A DNA stretch of 64,000 bases from Candidatus Rhodoblastus alkanivorans (GTDB lineage Bacteria > Pseudomonadota > Alphaproteobacteria > Rhizobiales > Beijerinckiaceae): assembly GCF_022760755.1 (NCBI RefSeq), contig NZ_JAIVFP010000001.1, positions 761,501-825,500 on the forward strand. The letters are read 5' to 3'. The notes beneath the pieces were generated by a model. It was given only the letters and a program-made list of their open reading frames with translations. It was not told the DNA's origin and did no database searches. Shown here one piece after another: positions 25,040 to 34,002 of this stretch; the stretch's first letter is position 1, and each line of letters starts with the position of its first letter. The translations under genes were made by a program, and so were the position numbers.

Positions 25040-26068
25040 CTATGTCTCCAGTTCGTAACCGGCTTCGCGCCAGGCGTTGACGCCGCCGTCGAGGGCGGTC
25101 ACCCGCGAATAGCCGAGTTCGCGCAGCGTCGCCGCGGCGAGCGTCGAAATCTTGCCGAACTCGCAACAGGTCAGGATGCGCACCGTCGGATCCGGAAGCT
25201 CGGAATTGATGCGAAGTTCAAGCTGACCGCGCGGCAAATGCCTGGCTCCCGGAATGTGTCCCGCGCGAAAAGCGTCGCCTTCGCGCAGGTCGATGATCAC
25301 CAGATCGTGGCTGTTCCCGCCGACACGCTGCCGGAGCGCGGCGAGCGACATGAACGGCACCCTGGCGCCCGCTTCGGCGAGCAATTGGGCCACGGTTTTC
25401 CCGCCGCTCATATTGGTGCGCAAAGCCTCGGTCAGATGGGTCGGCGCCGCAAGGTCGAGCTTTTCCATCATCGCGACGAATTCCGCCCGCTCCTTTTTTT
25501 GGAGGCGGGGATTGTTGGCGAGTTCGGCGGCGATGGTCGAACTCGTCCGCCCCTTATAGTCATGCGCCGGGAAAACCAGGGTCTCCGGCGGCAGTTTCAA
25601 CACCTTGTCAAACAGGCTTTCATAAAGCGAACGGGGATCGCCAGTTGGCAGGTCGGTCCGGCCCGTGCCGCCGATCAGCAGAGTGTCGCCGGTGAAAACC
25701 CGATCGCCGGCGAACAGGCACATCGAATCCCTGGTGTGGCCTGGGGTGTGCAGGACGTTCAGCTTGATCTGGCCGACGATCAGCATGTCGCCGTCATCGA
25801 CCCTCAGGTCGGCGAAAGGCGCGGGGCTCAGACGATGCATGACCACCGGCGCCGCCACGGTTTTGGCCAGCTCCCGGCCCGCCGAAAAATGATCGGCGTG
25901 GGTATGGGTGTCGATCAGATAGCGGAGATGTACGCCGTGCTGGCTCGCCGCGCCCAGATAATGGTCGATCAGGGACAGTTCGGGATCGATGAGCGCGGCC
26001 GCCCGACTCTTGTCGCAACCGATCAGATAGGACTTGCAACCGCCGGCCGCGAAAGTCTCGAAAATCAT
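25040..26068 (-). CDS. MBL-fold hydrolase fused to a rhodanese domain (persulfide dioxygenase-like)
   Basis: A 342-residue fusion. The N-terminal metallo-beta-lactamase domain (about 1-215) has the metal motif THTHADHFSAGREL, LHTPGHTRDSMCLFAG and FTGDTLLIGGTGRTDLPTGD, all typical of ETHE1-type persulfide dioxygenases. The C-terminal rhodanese domain (about 245-342) has VIIDLREGDAFRAGHIPGA and an active-site loop TCCEFGKIS. It probably oxidises glutathione persulfide during sulfide detoxification. GGGAGG five bases upstream supports ATG 26068. The pterin dehydratase follows. Confidence 0.9.
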   Translation of the reverse strand: MIFETFAAGGCKSYLIGCDKSRAAALIDPELSLIDHYLGAASQHGVHLRYLIDTHTHADHFSAGRELAKTVAAPVVMHRLSPAPFADLRVDDGDMLIVGQIKLNVLHTPGHTRDSMCLFAGDRVFTGDTLLIGGTGRTDLPTGDPRSLYESLFDKVLKLPPETLVFPAHDYKGRTSSTIAAELANNPRLQKKERAEFVAMMEKLDLAAPTHLTEALRTNMSGGKTVAQLLAEAGARVPFMSLAALRQRVGGNSHDLVIIDLREGDAFRAGHIPGARHLPRGQLELRINSELPDPTVRILTCCEFGKISTLAAATLRELGYSRVTALDGGVNAWREAGYELET

Positions 26069-26169
26069 TCCTGCCTCCCGATTCATAACTGTGGAGGCGA
26101 TGAATGGTTCAGCTTGGCGCAAGAAAAAGGGAGCCGGCGGCAGGGAGAACCCCGTTCAGGGAAGGGGTT

Positions 26170-26859
26170 TCACTTCCCTGCGCGCCATTTCCTGAAACCG
26201 TCGGCGCGCAAGCGGCAGGCTGGACATTCGCCGCAGCCATAGCCCCAGTCGTGGCGCGCGCCGCGCTCGCCGAGATAGCAGGTGTGGCTGTGCTCGACGA
26301 TCGTCTCGACAAGGCCTGCGCCGCCGAGATCTTGGGCCAAGGCCCAGGTTTGCGCCTTGTCGAGCCACATTAGCGGCGTTTCCAGGACGAAACGGCTTTC
26401 CATGCCGATATTTAGCGCGACCTGCATGGCCTTGACGGCGTCGTCGCGGCAATCGGGATAGCCGGAAAAATCGGTCTCGCACATGCCGCCGACGATGCGC
26501 GTCAGGCCGCGGCGATAGGCGAGAGCCGCCGCGAAAGTCAGAAAAATGAGGTTGCGGCCGGGCACAAAGGTGTTGGGCAGGTTTTTTTCGCCCATTTCGA
26601 TCGCCTTGGCGCTGGTGAGCGCGGTGTCGGAAATGGCGCCGAGCGCGGCAAGCTCCAGCACATGGTCGGGCCCGAGTTTTTTCGCCCATTTGGGTTTCAT
26701 TTCGCCGAGCGCCCCGCGCAGAATCGCGCGCTGGTCAAGCTCGATGCGATGGCGCTGGCCATAATCGAAGCCAATCGTCTCGACCCGCTCGTAACCCTCC
26801 AGAGCCCAGGCCAGGCAGGTGGTCGAATCCTGCCCGCCGGAAAAAAGAACGAGCGCCAT
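26170..26859 (-). CDS. queC: 7-cyano-7-deazaguanine synthase
   Basis: A 229-residue enzyme making preQ0, a queuosine precursor. The ATP loop is [48 protein letters not shown] and [16 protein letters not shown] follow. Zinc ligands are HTCYLG and [23 protein letters not shown] just upstream supports the ATG at 26859. It is divergent from pabB with about 90 bases between. No preQ1-riboswitch motif was recognised in that gap. Other queuosine genes are not nearby. Confidence 0.97.
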   Translation of the reverse strand: MALVLFSGGQDSTTCLAWALEGYERVETIGFDYGQRHRIELDQRAILRGALGEMKPKWAKKLGPDHVLELAALGAISDTALTSAKAIEMGEKNLPNTFVPGRNLIFLTFAAALAYRRGLTRIVGGMCETDFSGYPDCRDDAVKAMQVALNIGMESRFVLETPLMWLDKAQTWALAQDLGGAGLVETIVEHSHTCYLGERGARHDWGYGCGECPACRLRADGFRKWRAGK

Positions 26860-26951
26860 GCTTCACCTCCAAAGGTCTTGCCTACAACGCCCAAGCGGGC
26901 TTTGCCAATCGCATTGGTCTGCATTATGCCCCGCGCTGGGGGAAAACGAGC

Positions 26952-28088
26952 TTGCCATTGGACGCGCCTTTTTGCCTGATCGAAGACCGCGAAGCCGCCG
27001 GGGCGCTGCTCTTCACCGTGCCGCGAAAAATCGTCGCGGCTTATCGGGCCGAGGAGGTTGGCTGGGCTTTTACCGCCTTGCAGGCGGCCGTGCGCGAAAA
27101 TTTCTATGTTGCGGGCTTCGTGGCTTATGAATGCGGCTATGCCTTCGAGCCGCGCCTCGCGCCGCTGCTGGAAAAGGAGGGCGTCCGGCCGCTTCTGCTT
27201 TTCGGCGTGTTCGATGCGCCGCACGAGGCGCCGGCGCTGGACGCGGCGGGCGCGGGAACGATCGAGGCCTTGCGTCCGGCCTGGAATTTCGCGGATTACG
27301 CCAAACGCTTCGCCGCCTGCCGCGACTATATCGCCGCAGGCGACGCCTATCAGGTCAATCTGACCTTCCCGATCGAGGGCCGCTGGCGGGGCGAGCCGCT
27401 CGACCTTTATCGCAACTTGAGGGCGCGCCAGCCGGTCGCGCTCGGCGGGATTGTGGCGCTCGGTGGCGAGACCATTCTCTCGTTGTCGCCGGAAAGATTC
27501 TTTTTCACGCGCGGCGACAAAATCTTCACGAGGCCGATGAAGGGCACTGCCCCGCGCGGCGCGACGCCGGAGGAAGATCAAGCGCTTGTTGAGGCTTTGG
27601 CGCGCAGCGAAAAAAACCGCGCCGAAAATCTGATGATCGTCGATCTGTTGCGCAACGATCTCAGCCGTCTGTCAGAGGTCGGCTCGGTAAAAGTTTCGGA
27701 CCTTTTCTCGGTCGAGACTTTTCCGACGCTGCACCAGATGACGTCGGGCGTGGAGGCGCGGCTGCGGCCGGGGCTTGCGCTGCAAGACATTTTCGCCGGC
27801 CTGTTTCCCTGCGGCTCGGTCACCGGCGCGCCGAAAATCAGGGCGATGGAGATCATCGCCGAACTGGAGAACGTTCCGCGCGGCGTCTATTGCGGGGCTT
27901 TCGGCTTCATCGCGCCGGGCGGCGACATGCGCTTCAATGTCGCCATCCGCACCCTGACCCTTGCGCCGGACGGCAAACTGACCTGCCCTGTCGGCTCGGC
28001 GGTGGTGGCGGATTCGCATGCGCAAGAGGAATATGAAGAATGTCTGCTGAAAGCCCGGTTCCTGACGGGCGAGCCGATTTCGGCCTGA
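26952..28088 (+). CDS. pabB: Aminodeoxychorismate synthase component I
   Basis: A 378-residue chorismate-using enzyme (p-aminobenzoate branch of folate synthesis). The C-terminal half has the family signatures GDAYQVNLTFPI, LSLSPERFF, KGTAPRGATPEED, NLMIVDLLRNDLSR, GSVTGAPKIRAMEII and a GAFGFIAPGG stretch. It is shorter at the N-terminus than TrpE, as expected for PabB. The TTG at 26952 is supported by GGGGGAAAA six bases upstream; no ATG in frame fits better. It overlaps the lyase gene by 49 bases. TrpE-type anthranilate synthase is less likely given the partner. Confidence 0.93.
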   Translation: MPLDAPFCLIEDREAAGALLFTVPRKIVAAYRAEEVGWAFTALQAAVRENFYVAGFVAYECGYAFEPRLAPLLEKEGVRPLLLFGVFDAPHEAPALDAAGAGTIEALRPAWNFADYAKRFAACRDYIAAGDAYQVNLTFPIEGRWRGEPLDLYRNLRARQPVALGGIVALGGETILSLSPERFFFTRGDKIFTRPMKGTAPRGATPEEDQALVEALARSEKNRAENLMIVDLLRNDLSRLSEVGSVKVSDLFSVETFPTLHQMTSGVEARLRPGLALQDIFAGLFPCGSVTGAPKIRAMEIIAELENVPRGVYCGAFGFIAPGGDMRFNVAIRTLTLAPDGKLTCPVGSAVVADSHAQEEYEECLLKARFLTGEPISA

Positions 28089-28684
28089 TCGAAACTTTGC
28101 TCTGGACCCGCGAAGCAGGCTTCTGGCTGGTCGAGGGCCATCGCGCCCGCATGGCGGCCTCAGCGTCGGCATTGGGTTTTTCCTTTTTGCCCAAAGACTT
28201 CGACGCGGCGCTTGCTGACGCTTGCGCCGGCGCCGACTCCCCCGCCTTGCGCGTGCGAATCCTTTTGTCACGCGACGGCGCCATCGAAATTTCCGCCGCG
28301 CCTTTTGCCCCCGATCCGCCGCAAAAAATCTGGCGGGTCGCGGTGGCGGCCCAAAGATTCGATTCGTGCGATCCGCTGCTGCGCCACAAGACCACAGTCC
28401 GCGCCCTTTACGAGGACGCGTTCGCGGCCTCCGGCGCGGATGAAGTGATTTTCCTCAATGAAAAGGACGAGGTCTGCGAGGGCGCGCGAACCAATGTTTT
28501 CGTCGAACGCGACGGCGCCTTGCTGACACCGCCGGTCGCCAGCGGCCTGCTGCCCGGCGTGTTGCGCGCGCATCTGCTGGCGGAAGGCCGCGCCCGCGAA
28601 AAAGTCCTGCGCTTGTCCGACCTCGGCGAAGGTTTTTTGGTCGGCAATTCCTTGCGCGGCCTGCTGTCGGCGCGATTGGTCTAA
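28040..28684 (+). CDS. pabC: Class IV aminotransferase, probable aminodeoxychorismate lyase
   Basis: A 214-residue fold-type IV PLP enzyme. The catalytic Lys is in LLRHKTTVRALYE, the conserved Glu in VCEGARTNVFVE, and the phosphate loop in PPVASGLLPGVLRAHLL. It would split aminodeoxychorismate into p-aminobenzoate and pyruvate. It starts within the last 49 bases of pabB in a different frame, so the two are coupled. It is shorter than typical BCAT enzymes. The N-terminal region FGLIETLLWTREAGFWLVEGH is typical of the PabC branch found next to pabB in alphaproteobacteria. Confidence 0.88.
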   Translation: MSAESPVPDGRADFGLIETLLWTREAGFWLVEGHRARMAASASALGFSFLPKDFDAALADACAGADSPALRVRILLSRDGAIEISAAPFAPDPPQKIWRVAVAAQRFDSCDPLLRHKTTVRALYEDAFAASGADEVIFLNEKDEVCEGARTNVFVERDGALLTPPVASGLLPGVLRAHLLAEGRAREKVLRLSDLGEGFLVGNSLRGLLSARLV

Positions 28685-28719
28685 GCTTGGTCGTGGTCCG
28701 CTTCCGCGTCATAAATTCA

Positions 28720-28733
28720 GCTCAATGTTGAGC
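28720..28733. promoter_or_regulatory. Palindromic candidate operator upstream of the HTH gene
   Basis: GCTCAA and TTGAGC form perfect 6-bp arms around TG. The site is 28 bases before the ATG of a helix-turn-helix protein gene, in the only AT-rich stretch nearby. This placement suits an autoregulatory operator; binding is inferred. Confidence 0.45.
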
Positions 28734-28747
28734 ATATTATTCACGTT

Positions 28748-28791
28748 TACGCTGAGCGAAGATGGCGGATACGCTGAGCGACGATGGCGGA
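28748..28791. repeat. 22-bp tandem repeat across the HTH gene start
   Basis: Bases 28748-28769 and 28770-28791 match at 21 of 22 positions; each contains ACGCTGAGCGA and GATGGCGGA. The first copy carries the start codon at 28762. The second repeats ATG at 28784 in another frame. A recent duplication of the translation start is likely. Confidence 0.85.
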
Positions 28792-29094
28792 GGCTCGGCC
28801 GTGATCGACAGACTCATCTCCCCCGAACAATGCCGGATGGCGCGCGCCGGTTTGGGGCTGACCGCCGGAATTCTGGCTGAACACGCTCAGGTTTCGAAAG
28901 TGACCCTTTCCAATTTCGAAAAGGGGAAAAGGTCGCCGCATCCGCGCACGGTCGCGGCGATCCGGGGGGCGCTCGAAACGGCGGGCGTGGAATTTATCGA
29001 GGACAAGGGCGGCGGGGCTGGCGTGCGGCTGAAGAGGCAGGCGCGTGACGCGACCATCTCGCTTGAAGACCTGAACGCGGAAAATGACTGTTAG
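28762..29094 (+). CDS. XRE-family helix-turn-helix DNA-binding protein
   Basis: A 110-residue protein. The helix-turn-helix spans about 22-75: QCRMARAGLGLTAGILAEHA, QVSKVTLSNFEKGKRSPHP and TVAAIRGALETAGVEFIED. This matches single-domain Cro/CI-like regulators common in Hyphomicrobiales, with a C-terminal GVRLKRQ-type tail. Its start lies in a 22-bp tandem repeat, and a palindrome 28 bases upstream may be its own operator. No toxin gene is beside it; the next gene encodes a CBS protein. Confidence 0.85.
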   Translation: MADTLSDDGGGSAVIDRLISPEQCRMARAGLGLTAGILAEHAQVSKVTLSNFEKGKRSPHPRTVAAIRGALETAGVEFIEDKGGGAGVRLKRQARDATISLEDLNAENDC

Positions 29095-29169
29095 CCGCCG
29101 AAAAAGAGGGCGATCGCCCGGTCGGCCGCTGAGGGGTATTCTGGCGAATGAAATAGTTTGGGGGGCGAA

Positions 29170-29598
29170 ATGACGACGATCAAGCAAATACTTCAGGAAA
29201 AGGGCGGCGACGTCGCCTCAATCAGCCCGGACGCCACTGTCTTCGACGCGATCAAGGCGATGGCCGAGCAGAATATCGGCGCGCTTGTCGTCATCGAAGC
29301 CGGCAGGGTGGTCGGCCTCATCACCGAACGCGCTTATGCGCGCGAGGTCGTTCTGAAAGGCCGGACCTCGCCGACCACCGCGGTAAGGGCCGTGATGGAG
29401 ACCGATCTGCCCTACGCCAGACCCGAACAATTGGTGGAGGAATGCATGGCTGTGATGACCCGGACGCGGCTGCGCCATATGCCGGTGTTCAGCGACGGCG
29501 AACTGGTCGGGCTGATTTCGATGGGTGATCTCGTGAAATCGATCATCGGCAACCAGGAATTCACCATCGAACAGTTATTGCATTATATCCACAGCTAA
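29170..29598 (+). CDS. CBS-domain pair protein
   Basis: A 142-residue protein made of two CBS motifs (a Bateman module). CBS1 is ISPDATVFDAIKAMAEQNIG with VVGLITERAYAREVVLKG. CBS2 is YARPEQLVEECMAVMTRTRL with ELVGLISMGDLVKSIIG. Such stand-alone modules bind adenine nucleotides or related ligands and modulate partners; the partner is unknown. ATG 29170 has a GGGGGG tract just before it. The last four bases overlap the convergent nudC gene. Confidence 0.92.
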   Translation: MTTIKQILQEKGGDVASISPDATVFDAIKAMAEQNIGALVVIEAGRVVGLITERAYAREVVLKGRTSPTTAVRAVMETDLPYARPEQLVEECMAVMTRTRLRHMPVFSDGELVGLISMGDLVKSIIGNQEFTIEQLLHYIHS

Positions 29599-30566
29599 TC
29601 CTTGCGGAGCCAATGCGCCAGCAGCGTGTGCGCGATGGCGATGGGGTTGGGCGCGAAAAGCCCCTGGTCGTGGCGGCCCTCGATCATGGCGCGGGCCTCG
29701 GCGCGGCTGAACCAGCGGCAATCCTCCAGTTCTTCGCGGTCCATGACGATTTCCCGCGAAAGCGCCCGCGCCTCGCAGCCGATCATGATCGAGGCCGGAA
29801 AGGGCCAAGGCTGCGAGGCGACATAGCGAACCGCGCCGACCAGGATTCCGGCCTCCTCCTTCACCTCGCGGCGCACCGCCTCTTCAAATGTCTCGCCGCC
29901 TTCGACAAAGCCCGCGAGGCAGGAATACATTTTTTCGGGAAAGTGCATTTGGCGGCCGAGCAGACAGAAATCGCCATCCGTCACCATCATGATCGCAACC
30001 GGATCGGTGCGCGGGAAATGCCTTGAGTCGCAGGCCGGACAATCGCGGCGCCAGCCGCCATGGACCGATAGCGTCAGCGCGCCGCAGCGCGGGCAAAAGC
30101 GATGATGCGCATGATAATGCAGGATGGACTTGGCCTGCGCGAGAACGGCGATTTCCTCGCGCGGCAGCGCCTGCTTGTTGGCCAGCGAGCGGAGATCGTG
30201 AATTTGCAGTTCGGGACGTCCGGGCAGGACCAGCCGGCGCTGGTCGATAAAGGCGGCGGCGTCGAGCGGCGCCTCCGCTTGCGCCGCCTCGTCGGGCAGC
30301 AACAAAGCGAAAATCGGTCCCGTCGCATCGCGCCCCAGCAGAACTTCCGCCAGGATCGAACCAAGGGCCCGCGCTTTGGGAAGCGGATGGAGCGCGGCGA
30401 GTGTTTCGCCTTCGGCGCGCAGAACCGGCATGGATTGGACGAAAACGACCGCGCGGGCTTGCGGCGCGAGCGCCAGTTTGGCGAGCCGCGCGGCGTCTTC
30501 GCGCAGTTCCGAAAGCCTGTCGAGCGTGTTGCCGGCAAAGCCGATTGCAAGGTCACAGGCGCTCAT
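29595..30566 (-). CDS. nudC: NADH pyrophosphatase, NudC-type Nudix hydrolase
   Basis: A 323-residue enzyme that hydrolyses NAD(H) and de-caps NAD-RNA. A zinc ribbon, FCPRCGALT and CPACDSRHFPRTDP, sits at about 150-180. The Nudix box GFVEGGETFEEAVRREVKEE begins near 222 and the family-specific SQPWPFPASIMIG follows. ATG 30566 overlaps the HIT gene stop by four bases (ATGA), so the two are coupled. An N-terminal domain with RLVLPGRPELQIHDLR is also standard. Confident. Confidence 0.95.
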   Translation of the reverse strand: MSACDLAIGFAGNTLDRLSELREDAARLAKLALAPQARAVVFVQSMPVLRAEGETLAALHPLPKARALGSILAEVLLGRDATGPIFALLLPDEAAQAEAPLDAAAFIDQRRLVLPGRPELQIHDLRSLANKQALPREEIAVLAQAKSILHYHAHHRFCPRCGALTLSVHGGWRRDCPACDSRHFPRTDPVAIMMVTDGDFCLLGRQMHFPEKMYSCLAGFVEGGETFEEAVRREVKEEAGILVGAVRYVASQPWPFPASIMIGCEARALSREIVMDREELEDCRWFSRAEARAMIEGRHDQGLFAPNPIAIAHTLLAHWLRKD

Positions 30567-30982
30567 GCGCCGCCCGCCAGTTCGAGCGCGGCGCTGAAAG
30601 CGCGTGTCCGTTCCGATACGGCTTCGGGCGCATAGGGTTCGGGCGTCCCCGCGCCCCAGACCGGGCCGGGCCAGGCCGCGTCGCCCGCAAATCGCGCCAC
30701 GACATGGAGGTGCAATTGCGAGACCTTGTTGCCGAGCGCGCCGACATTGATCTTCGTGGCCGCCGTCAGGCTTTTGAGCCTTTCGCCGGAAAAAGCCGCC
30801 TCCTCGATCAGCAGCCCCCGTTCCTCGCGCGAAAGCTCGTGGATTTCGCTCAAGTTCGCGCGGCGGGGAACAAGGATCAGCCAGGGAAAGCGGCTGTCGT
30901 TCATCAACAGGGCGCGGCACAGCGCGAGGTCGCCGACGAAAAACGTGTCGGCGGCGAGGCGGGGATCGAGGATGAAGGTCAT
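30563..30982 (-). CDS. HIT-family nucleotide hydrolase/transferase
   Basis: A 139-residue protein. FPWLILVPRRANLSEIHEL and NVGALGNKVSQLHLHVVAR are typical of the HIT superfamily. The motif reads Q-L-H-L-H rather than H-x-H-x-H: the first His is Gln, while the central nucleophile His is kept. This variant is normal in one subgroup. GGGAGG about 4 bases upstream supports ATG 30982. It is coupled to nudC, suggesting a joint role in dinucleotide clean-up (inference). Confidence 0.88.
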   Translation of the reverse strand: MTFILDPRLAADTFFVGDLALCRALLMNDSRFPWLILVPRRANLSEIHELSREERGLLIEEAAFSGERLKSLTAATKINVGALGNKVSQLHLHVVARFAGDAAWPGPVWGAGTPEPYAPEAVSERTRAFSAALELAGGA

Positions 30983-31072
30983 GTTGCCTCCCAGGCGCTC
31001 CCGGCGTAGCGCCTTCGCGCGAATGAGACAAGCGCCCCCTTGCGCAAAGGCCCTTCATGGTCCAAATAGGCG

Positions 31073-31170
31073 GCGGGAGGTTGGCGGTGGACGTTCCACT
31101 CGCCAACCGGGTCAGGTCCGGAAGGAAGCAGCCCTAACGAGAATGGGCGGGTCTTCGTTCAACCTCCCAC
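31073..31170 (+). ncRNA. ffs: Signal recognition particle RNA (4.5S, small bacterial type)
   Basis: The universally conserved SRP core is present: GGTCAGGTCCGGAAGGAAGC at 31120-31139, followed by AGCCC. The terminal stem GGGAGGTTG (31075-31083) pairs with CAACCTCCC (31160-31168). The internal GTGGACGTTCCACTCGCC-type helix is as in other alphaproteobacteria. It binds Ffh for co-translational membrane targeting. It sits about 57 bases upstream of dnaX, a conserved arrangement. Ends are estimated to within a few bases. Confidence 0.93.
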
Positions 31171-31226
31171 CCTTTGAAGGGTATATCCGCGCCCGACGAC
31201 CGCTGGCGCCTTCTCACGGCGGTTTG

Positions 31227-33074
31227 ATGATCGACGATCCCGCGCCAAATCAGATTGAAAGCGCATCCGGCGCCCTGTTTGGCGACCCGCCGCAGAAAGC
31301 GGCGACCTCCGGCGCCTATCGCGTTCTGGCGCGCAAATATCGCCCGTCCCGTTTCGAGGACCTCATCGGCCAGGAGCCGATGGTCCGCACCCTTTCCAAC
31401 GCCTTCATGCTCGGCCGCATCCATCAGGCCTATATGCTGACCGGCGTGCGCGGGGTCGGCAAGACCACCACCGCGCGCATTCTCGCCCGCGCCTTCAATT
31501 ACGAAGTTCCCGCGCGCGATGGCCATCCGGCGATCGACAAGCCCACGGTCCATATGGACGAGATCGGCGTCCATTGCCAGGCGATCATGGAATCGCGCCA
31601 TGTCGACGTGATCGAGATGGACGCCGCCTCCCACACCAGCATCGACGACATCCGCGAGATCGTCGACAGCGCGCGCTACAAGCCGGTGATGGCGCGGACG
31701 AAAGTCTATATCATCGACGAAGTGCACATGCTCTCGAAATCCGCCTTCAACGGCCTGTTGAAGACGCTCGAAGAGCCGCCCGAACACGTCAAATTCCTGT
31801 TCGCGACCACCGAAATCGAGAAAGTGCCGGTGACGGTGCGCTCGCGCTGCCTGCGCTTCGACCTGCGCCGGGTCGAGACCGACGCCCTGATCCGCCATCT
31901 CGACATGATTTGCGACAAGGAAAGGGTCGAAATCGAGCACGATTCCCTCGCCTTGATCGCCCGCGCCTCGGAAGGCTCCGTTCGCGACGCCCTATCCCTC
32001 CTCGATCAGGCCATCGCCCACGGCGCCGGCGCGCCGATCGGCGTCGAAAACCTGCGCCTCATGCTGGGGCTTGCCGACCGCGCCCGGGTCATCGATCTGT
32101 TCGACGCTTTGATGAAAGGCGAGATCGCGGCGGCGCTGGAAAATCTCAAGGAGCAATATGACGCTGGCGCCGACCCGGCCCAGGTCCTGGTCGATCTCGC
32201 CCATTTCGTTCATTTCGTCACCAAGACCAAGGTCGCGCCCAATGTCGCCGATCCGGCCGCGACCCAAGCCGAACGCGAGCGCGGCGCCTTTTTCGCGCAA
32301 GATCTTTCGATGTCGGTGCTGTCGCGCGCCTGGCAGATCCTGGTCAAGGGCGTCGAGGAGGTGAAGGATTCGCCGCGCCCGCTGCCGGCCGCCGATATGG
32401 TGCTGGTGCGGCTTGCTTACGCCGCCGACCTGCCGACGCCCGAGGACGCGCTGAAGAGATTTTTCGACGCGCAGCGTGGCGGGCCGGCGTCAGGGCTTTC
32501 CCGGCCGCCGCCATCTGTCCCCGCGTCGGGGCCGTCGCTGGGGGCCGGCGCCGCCGCGCGCTCGGTGCCGCGTCTCGCCGCGCAGACCGCGCCGTCGCCC
32601 GCTCCGGCGCCGGAAGGGCCGCCGACTGTCATACTGAAAACCTTCGCCGATCTTGTGGCGCTCGCGGGCGAAAAGCGCGACATTCAGATCAAGGCGGCGC
32701 TCGAACGCGACGTGCGTCTGGTCCGTTTCGAGCCCGGCGTGCTGGAATTTGCGCTCGCGGAGGGCGGCGCGCCGGGCCTTGCGGCGCAGCTTACGCGGAA
32801 ATTGCAGGATTGGACCGGACAGCGCTGGATGGTCGCGCTGTCTTCGGCCGCGGGCGCGCCCAGCCTGATGGAACAGGCCGAGGCCGCGGAAAACGAGAAA
32901 AGAATCGGCCTTCAGGCGCATCCCTTCGTGCGCGCGGCGTTGGAGCAGTTTCCCGGCGCCATGATCGTCGCCGTGCGCGGCGGCGAAGCGGAAACGCCGC
33001 CGCCGACCGAGGCGCCGGAAGCGGTTCTCGACGACGTAGCCTATATCGACGATTCCGAAGAAGAGGATTTTTGA
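31227..33074 (+). CDS. dnaX: DNA polymerase III subunits gamma/tau
   Basis: A 615-residue clamp-loader ATPase. Walker A is LTGVRGVGKTTTARILA, Walker B VYIIDEVHMLSKSAFNGLLK, the SRC motif VTVRSRCLRFDL, and sensor 2 EGSVRDALSLLDQAI. The usual four-Cys zinc loop is reduced to one Cys (GVHCQAIMESRHVDV), as often seen in this order. A Pro/Ala-rich linker (about 430-480) leads to a tau-like C-terminal domain ending in DDSEEEDF. The ATG at 31227 is used; the open frame leftward overlaps the SRP RNA and is not coding. No obvious slippery A-run for gamma formation was noticed. It is followed directly by ybaB. Confidence 0.95.
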   Translation: MIDDPAPNQIESASGALFGDPPQKAATSGAYRVLARKYRPSRFEDLIGQEPMVRTLSNAFMLGRIHQAYMLTGVRGVGKTTTARILARAFNYEVPARDGHPAIDKPTVHMDEIGVHCQAIMESRHVDVIEMDAASHTSIDDIREIVDSARYKPVMARTKVYIIDEVHMLSKSAFNGLLKTLEEPPEHVKFLFATTEIEKVPVTVRSRCLRFDLRRVETDALIRHLDMICDKERVEIEHDSLALIARASEGSVRDALSLLDQAIAHGAGAPIGVENLRLMLGLADRARVIDLFDALMKGEIAAALENLKEQYDAGADPAQVLVDLAHFVHFVTKTKVAPNVADPAATQAERERGAFFAQDLSMSVLSRAWQILVKGVEEVKDSPRPLPAADMVLVRLAYAADLPTPEDALKRFFDAQRGGPASGLSRPPPSVPASGPSLGAGAAARSVPRLAAQTAPSPAPAPEGPPTVILKTFADLVALAGEKRDIQIKAALERDVRLVRFEPGVLEFALAEGGAPGLAAQLTRKLQDWTGQRWMVALSSAAGAPSLMEQAEAAENEKRIGLQAHPFVRAALEQFPGAMIVAVRGGEAETPPPTEAPEAVLDDVAYIDDSEEEDF

Positions 33075-33395
33075 ATGGACATCATGGGCTTGATGAAAAA
33101 GGCCGGCGCCATGCAGGCCAAAATGGCGGAAATGCAGGCCGAACTCGACAATATCACGGTCGAGGGTTTTTCGGGCGGCGGGCTCGTCAAGGTGACGATG
33201 ACCGCCAAGGGCGCGATGCAGGGGCTCGCCATCGATCCCTCGCTGATCAAGGAAGACGAGAAGGAAATTCTCGAAGACCTGATCGTCGCGGCTCATGCCG
33301 ACGCCCGGCGCAAGTCGGAAAGTCTGCTGGAAGAAAAAATGAAGGACATGACCGCCGGCCTCGGTCTGCCGGCTGGAATGAAACTGCCGTTCTGA
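33075..33395 (+). CDS. YbaB/EbfC nucleoid-associated protein
   Basis: A 106-residue protein beginning directly after the dnaX stop. [20 protein letters not shown] forms the N-terminal helix. Strands [18 protein letters not shown] and [19 protein letters not shown] follow, then [18 protein letters not shown]. The tweezers-like dimer binds DNA and compacts the nucleoid. dnaX-ybaB-recR order is conserved across bacteria and supports the call. Confidence 0.96.
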   Translation: MDIMGLMKKAGAMQAKMAEMQAELDNITVEGFSGGGLVKVTMTAKGAMQGLAIDPSLIKEDEKEILEDLIVAAHADARRKSESLLEEKMKDMTAGLGLPAGMKLPF

Positions 33396-33396
33396 C

Positions 33397-34002
33397 ATGG
33401 CGGAACGCATCGCCGGGCCCGAAATCGAACGGCTGATCCAGTTGCTCGCCCGCCTGCCGGGGCTCGGCCCGCGCTCGGCGCGCCGCGCCGCCCTGCACCT
33501 GATCCGCAAGCGCGAGGAACTGCTCGGGCCGCTGGCGGAAGCGATGCGGGTCGCGAAGGACAGAATCGTGACCTGTTCGGTCTGCGGCAATATCGACACC
33601 TCCGACCCGTGCAGCATCTGCGCCGACCCGCGCCGCGACGCGAGCGTGATCGTGGCGGTCGAGACGGTCGGCGACCTGTGGGCCCTGGAGCGCGCGGGCG
33701 TTCTGAGCGCAACCTATCATGTGCTCGGCGGCGCGCTCTCCCCGCTCGACGGGATCGGCCCGGACGATCTCAATATTGCGAAGCTGATCGGGCGGGTCGC
33801 CGAGGGCGGGGTGAAGGAGGTCATTCTCGCGGTCAACGCCACGGTCGACGGCCAGACCACCGCCCATTTCATCACCGAACTTCTCGGCCCCTGCCATGTG
33901 AAATGCACCCGCCTCGCCCATGGCGTTCCGGTCGGCGGCGAGCTGGACTATCTCGACGAAGGCACGCTGGCGGCGGCGCTCAGAAGCCGGACGGATTTCT
34001 GA
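33397..34002 (+). CDS. recR: Recombination protein RecR
   Basis: A 201-residue protein that, with RecO, loads RecA at gaps. It has the helix-hairpin-helix [20 protein letters not shown], a four-Cys zinc finger [16 protein letters not shown], and a Toprim domain [18 protein letters not shown] followed by [17 protein letters not shown]. It lies one base after ybaB and ends the operon. Length and domain order are standard. Confidence 0.97.
   Translation: MAERIAGPEIERLIQLLARLPGLGPRSARRAALHLIRKREELLGPLAEAMRVAKDRIVTCSVCGNIDTSDPCSICADPRRDASVIVAVETVGDLWALERAGVLSATYHVLGGALSPLDGIGPDDLNIAKLIGRVAEGGVKEVILAVNATVDGQTTAHFITELLGPCHVKCTRLAHGVPVGGELDYLDEGTLAAALRSRTDF

Noticed and set aside
26860-26951. Possible preQ1 riboswitch before queC
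   Set aside because: The short gap lacks the conserved preQ1 aptamer pattern and is shared with the divergent pabB promoter.
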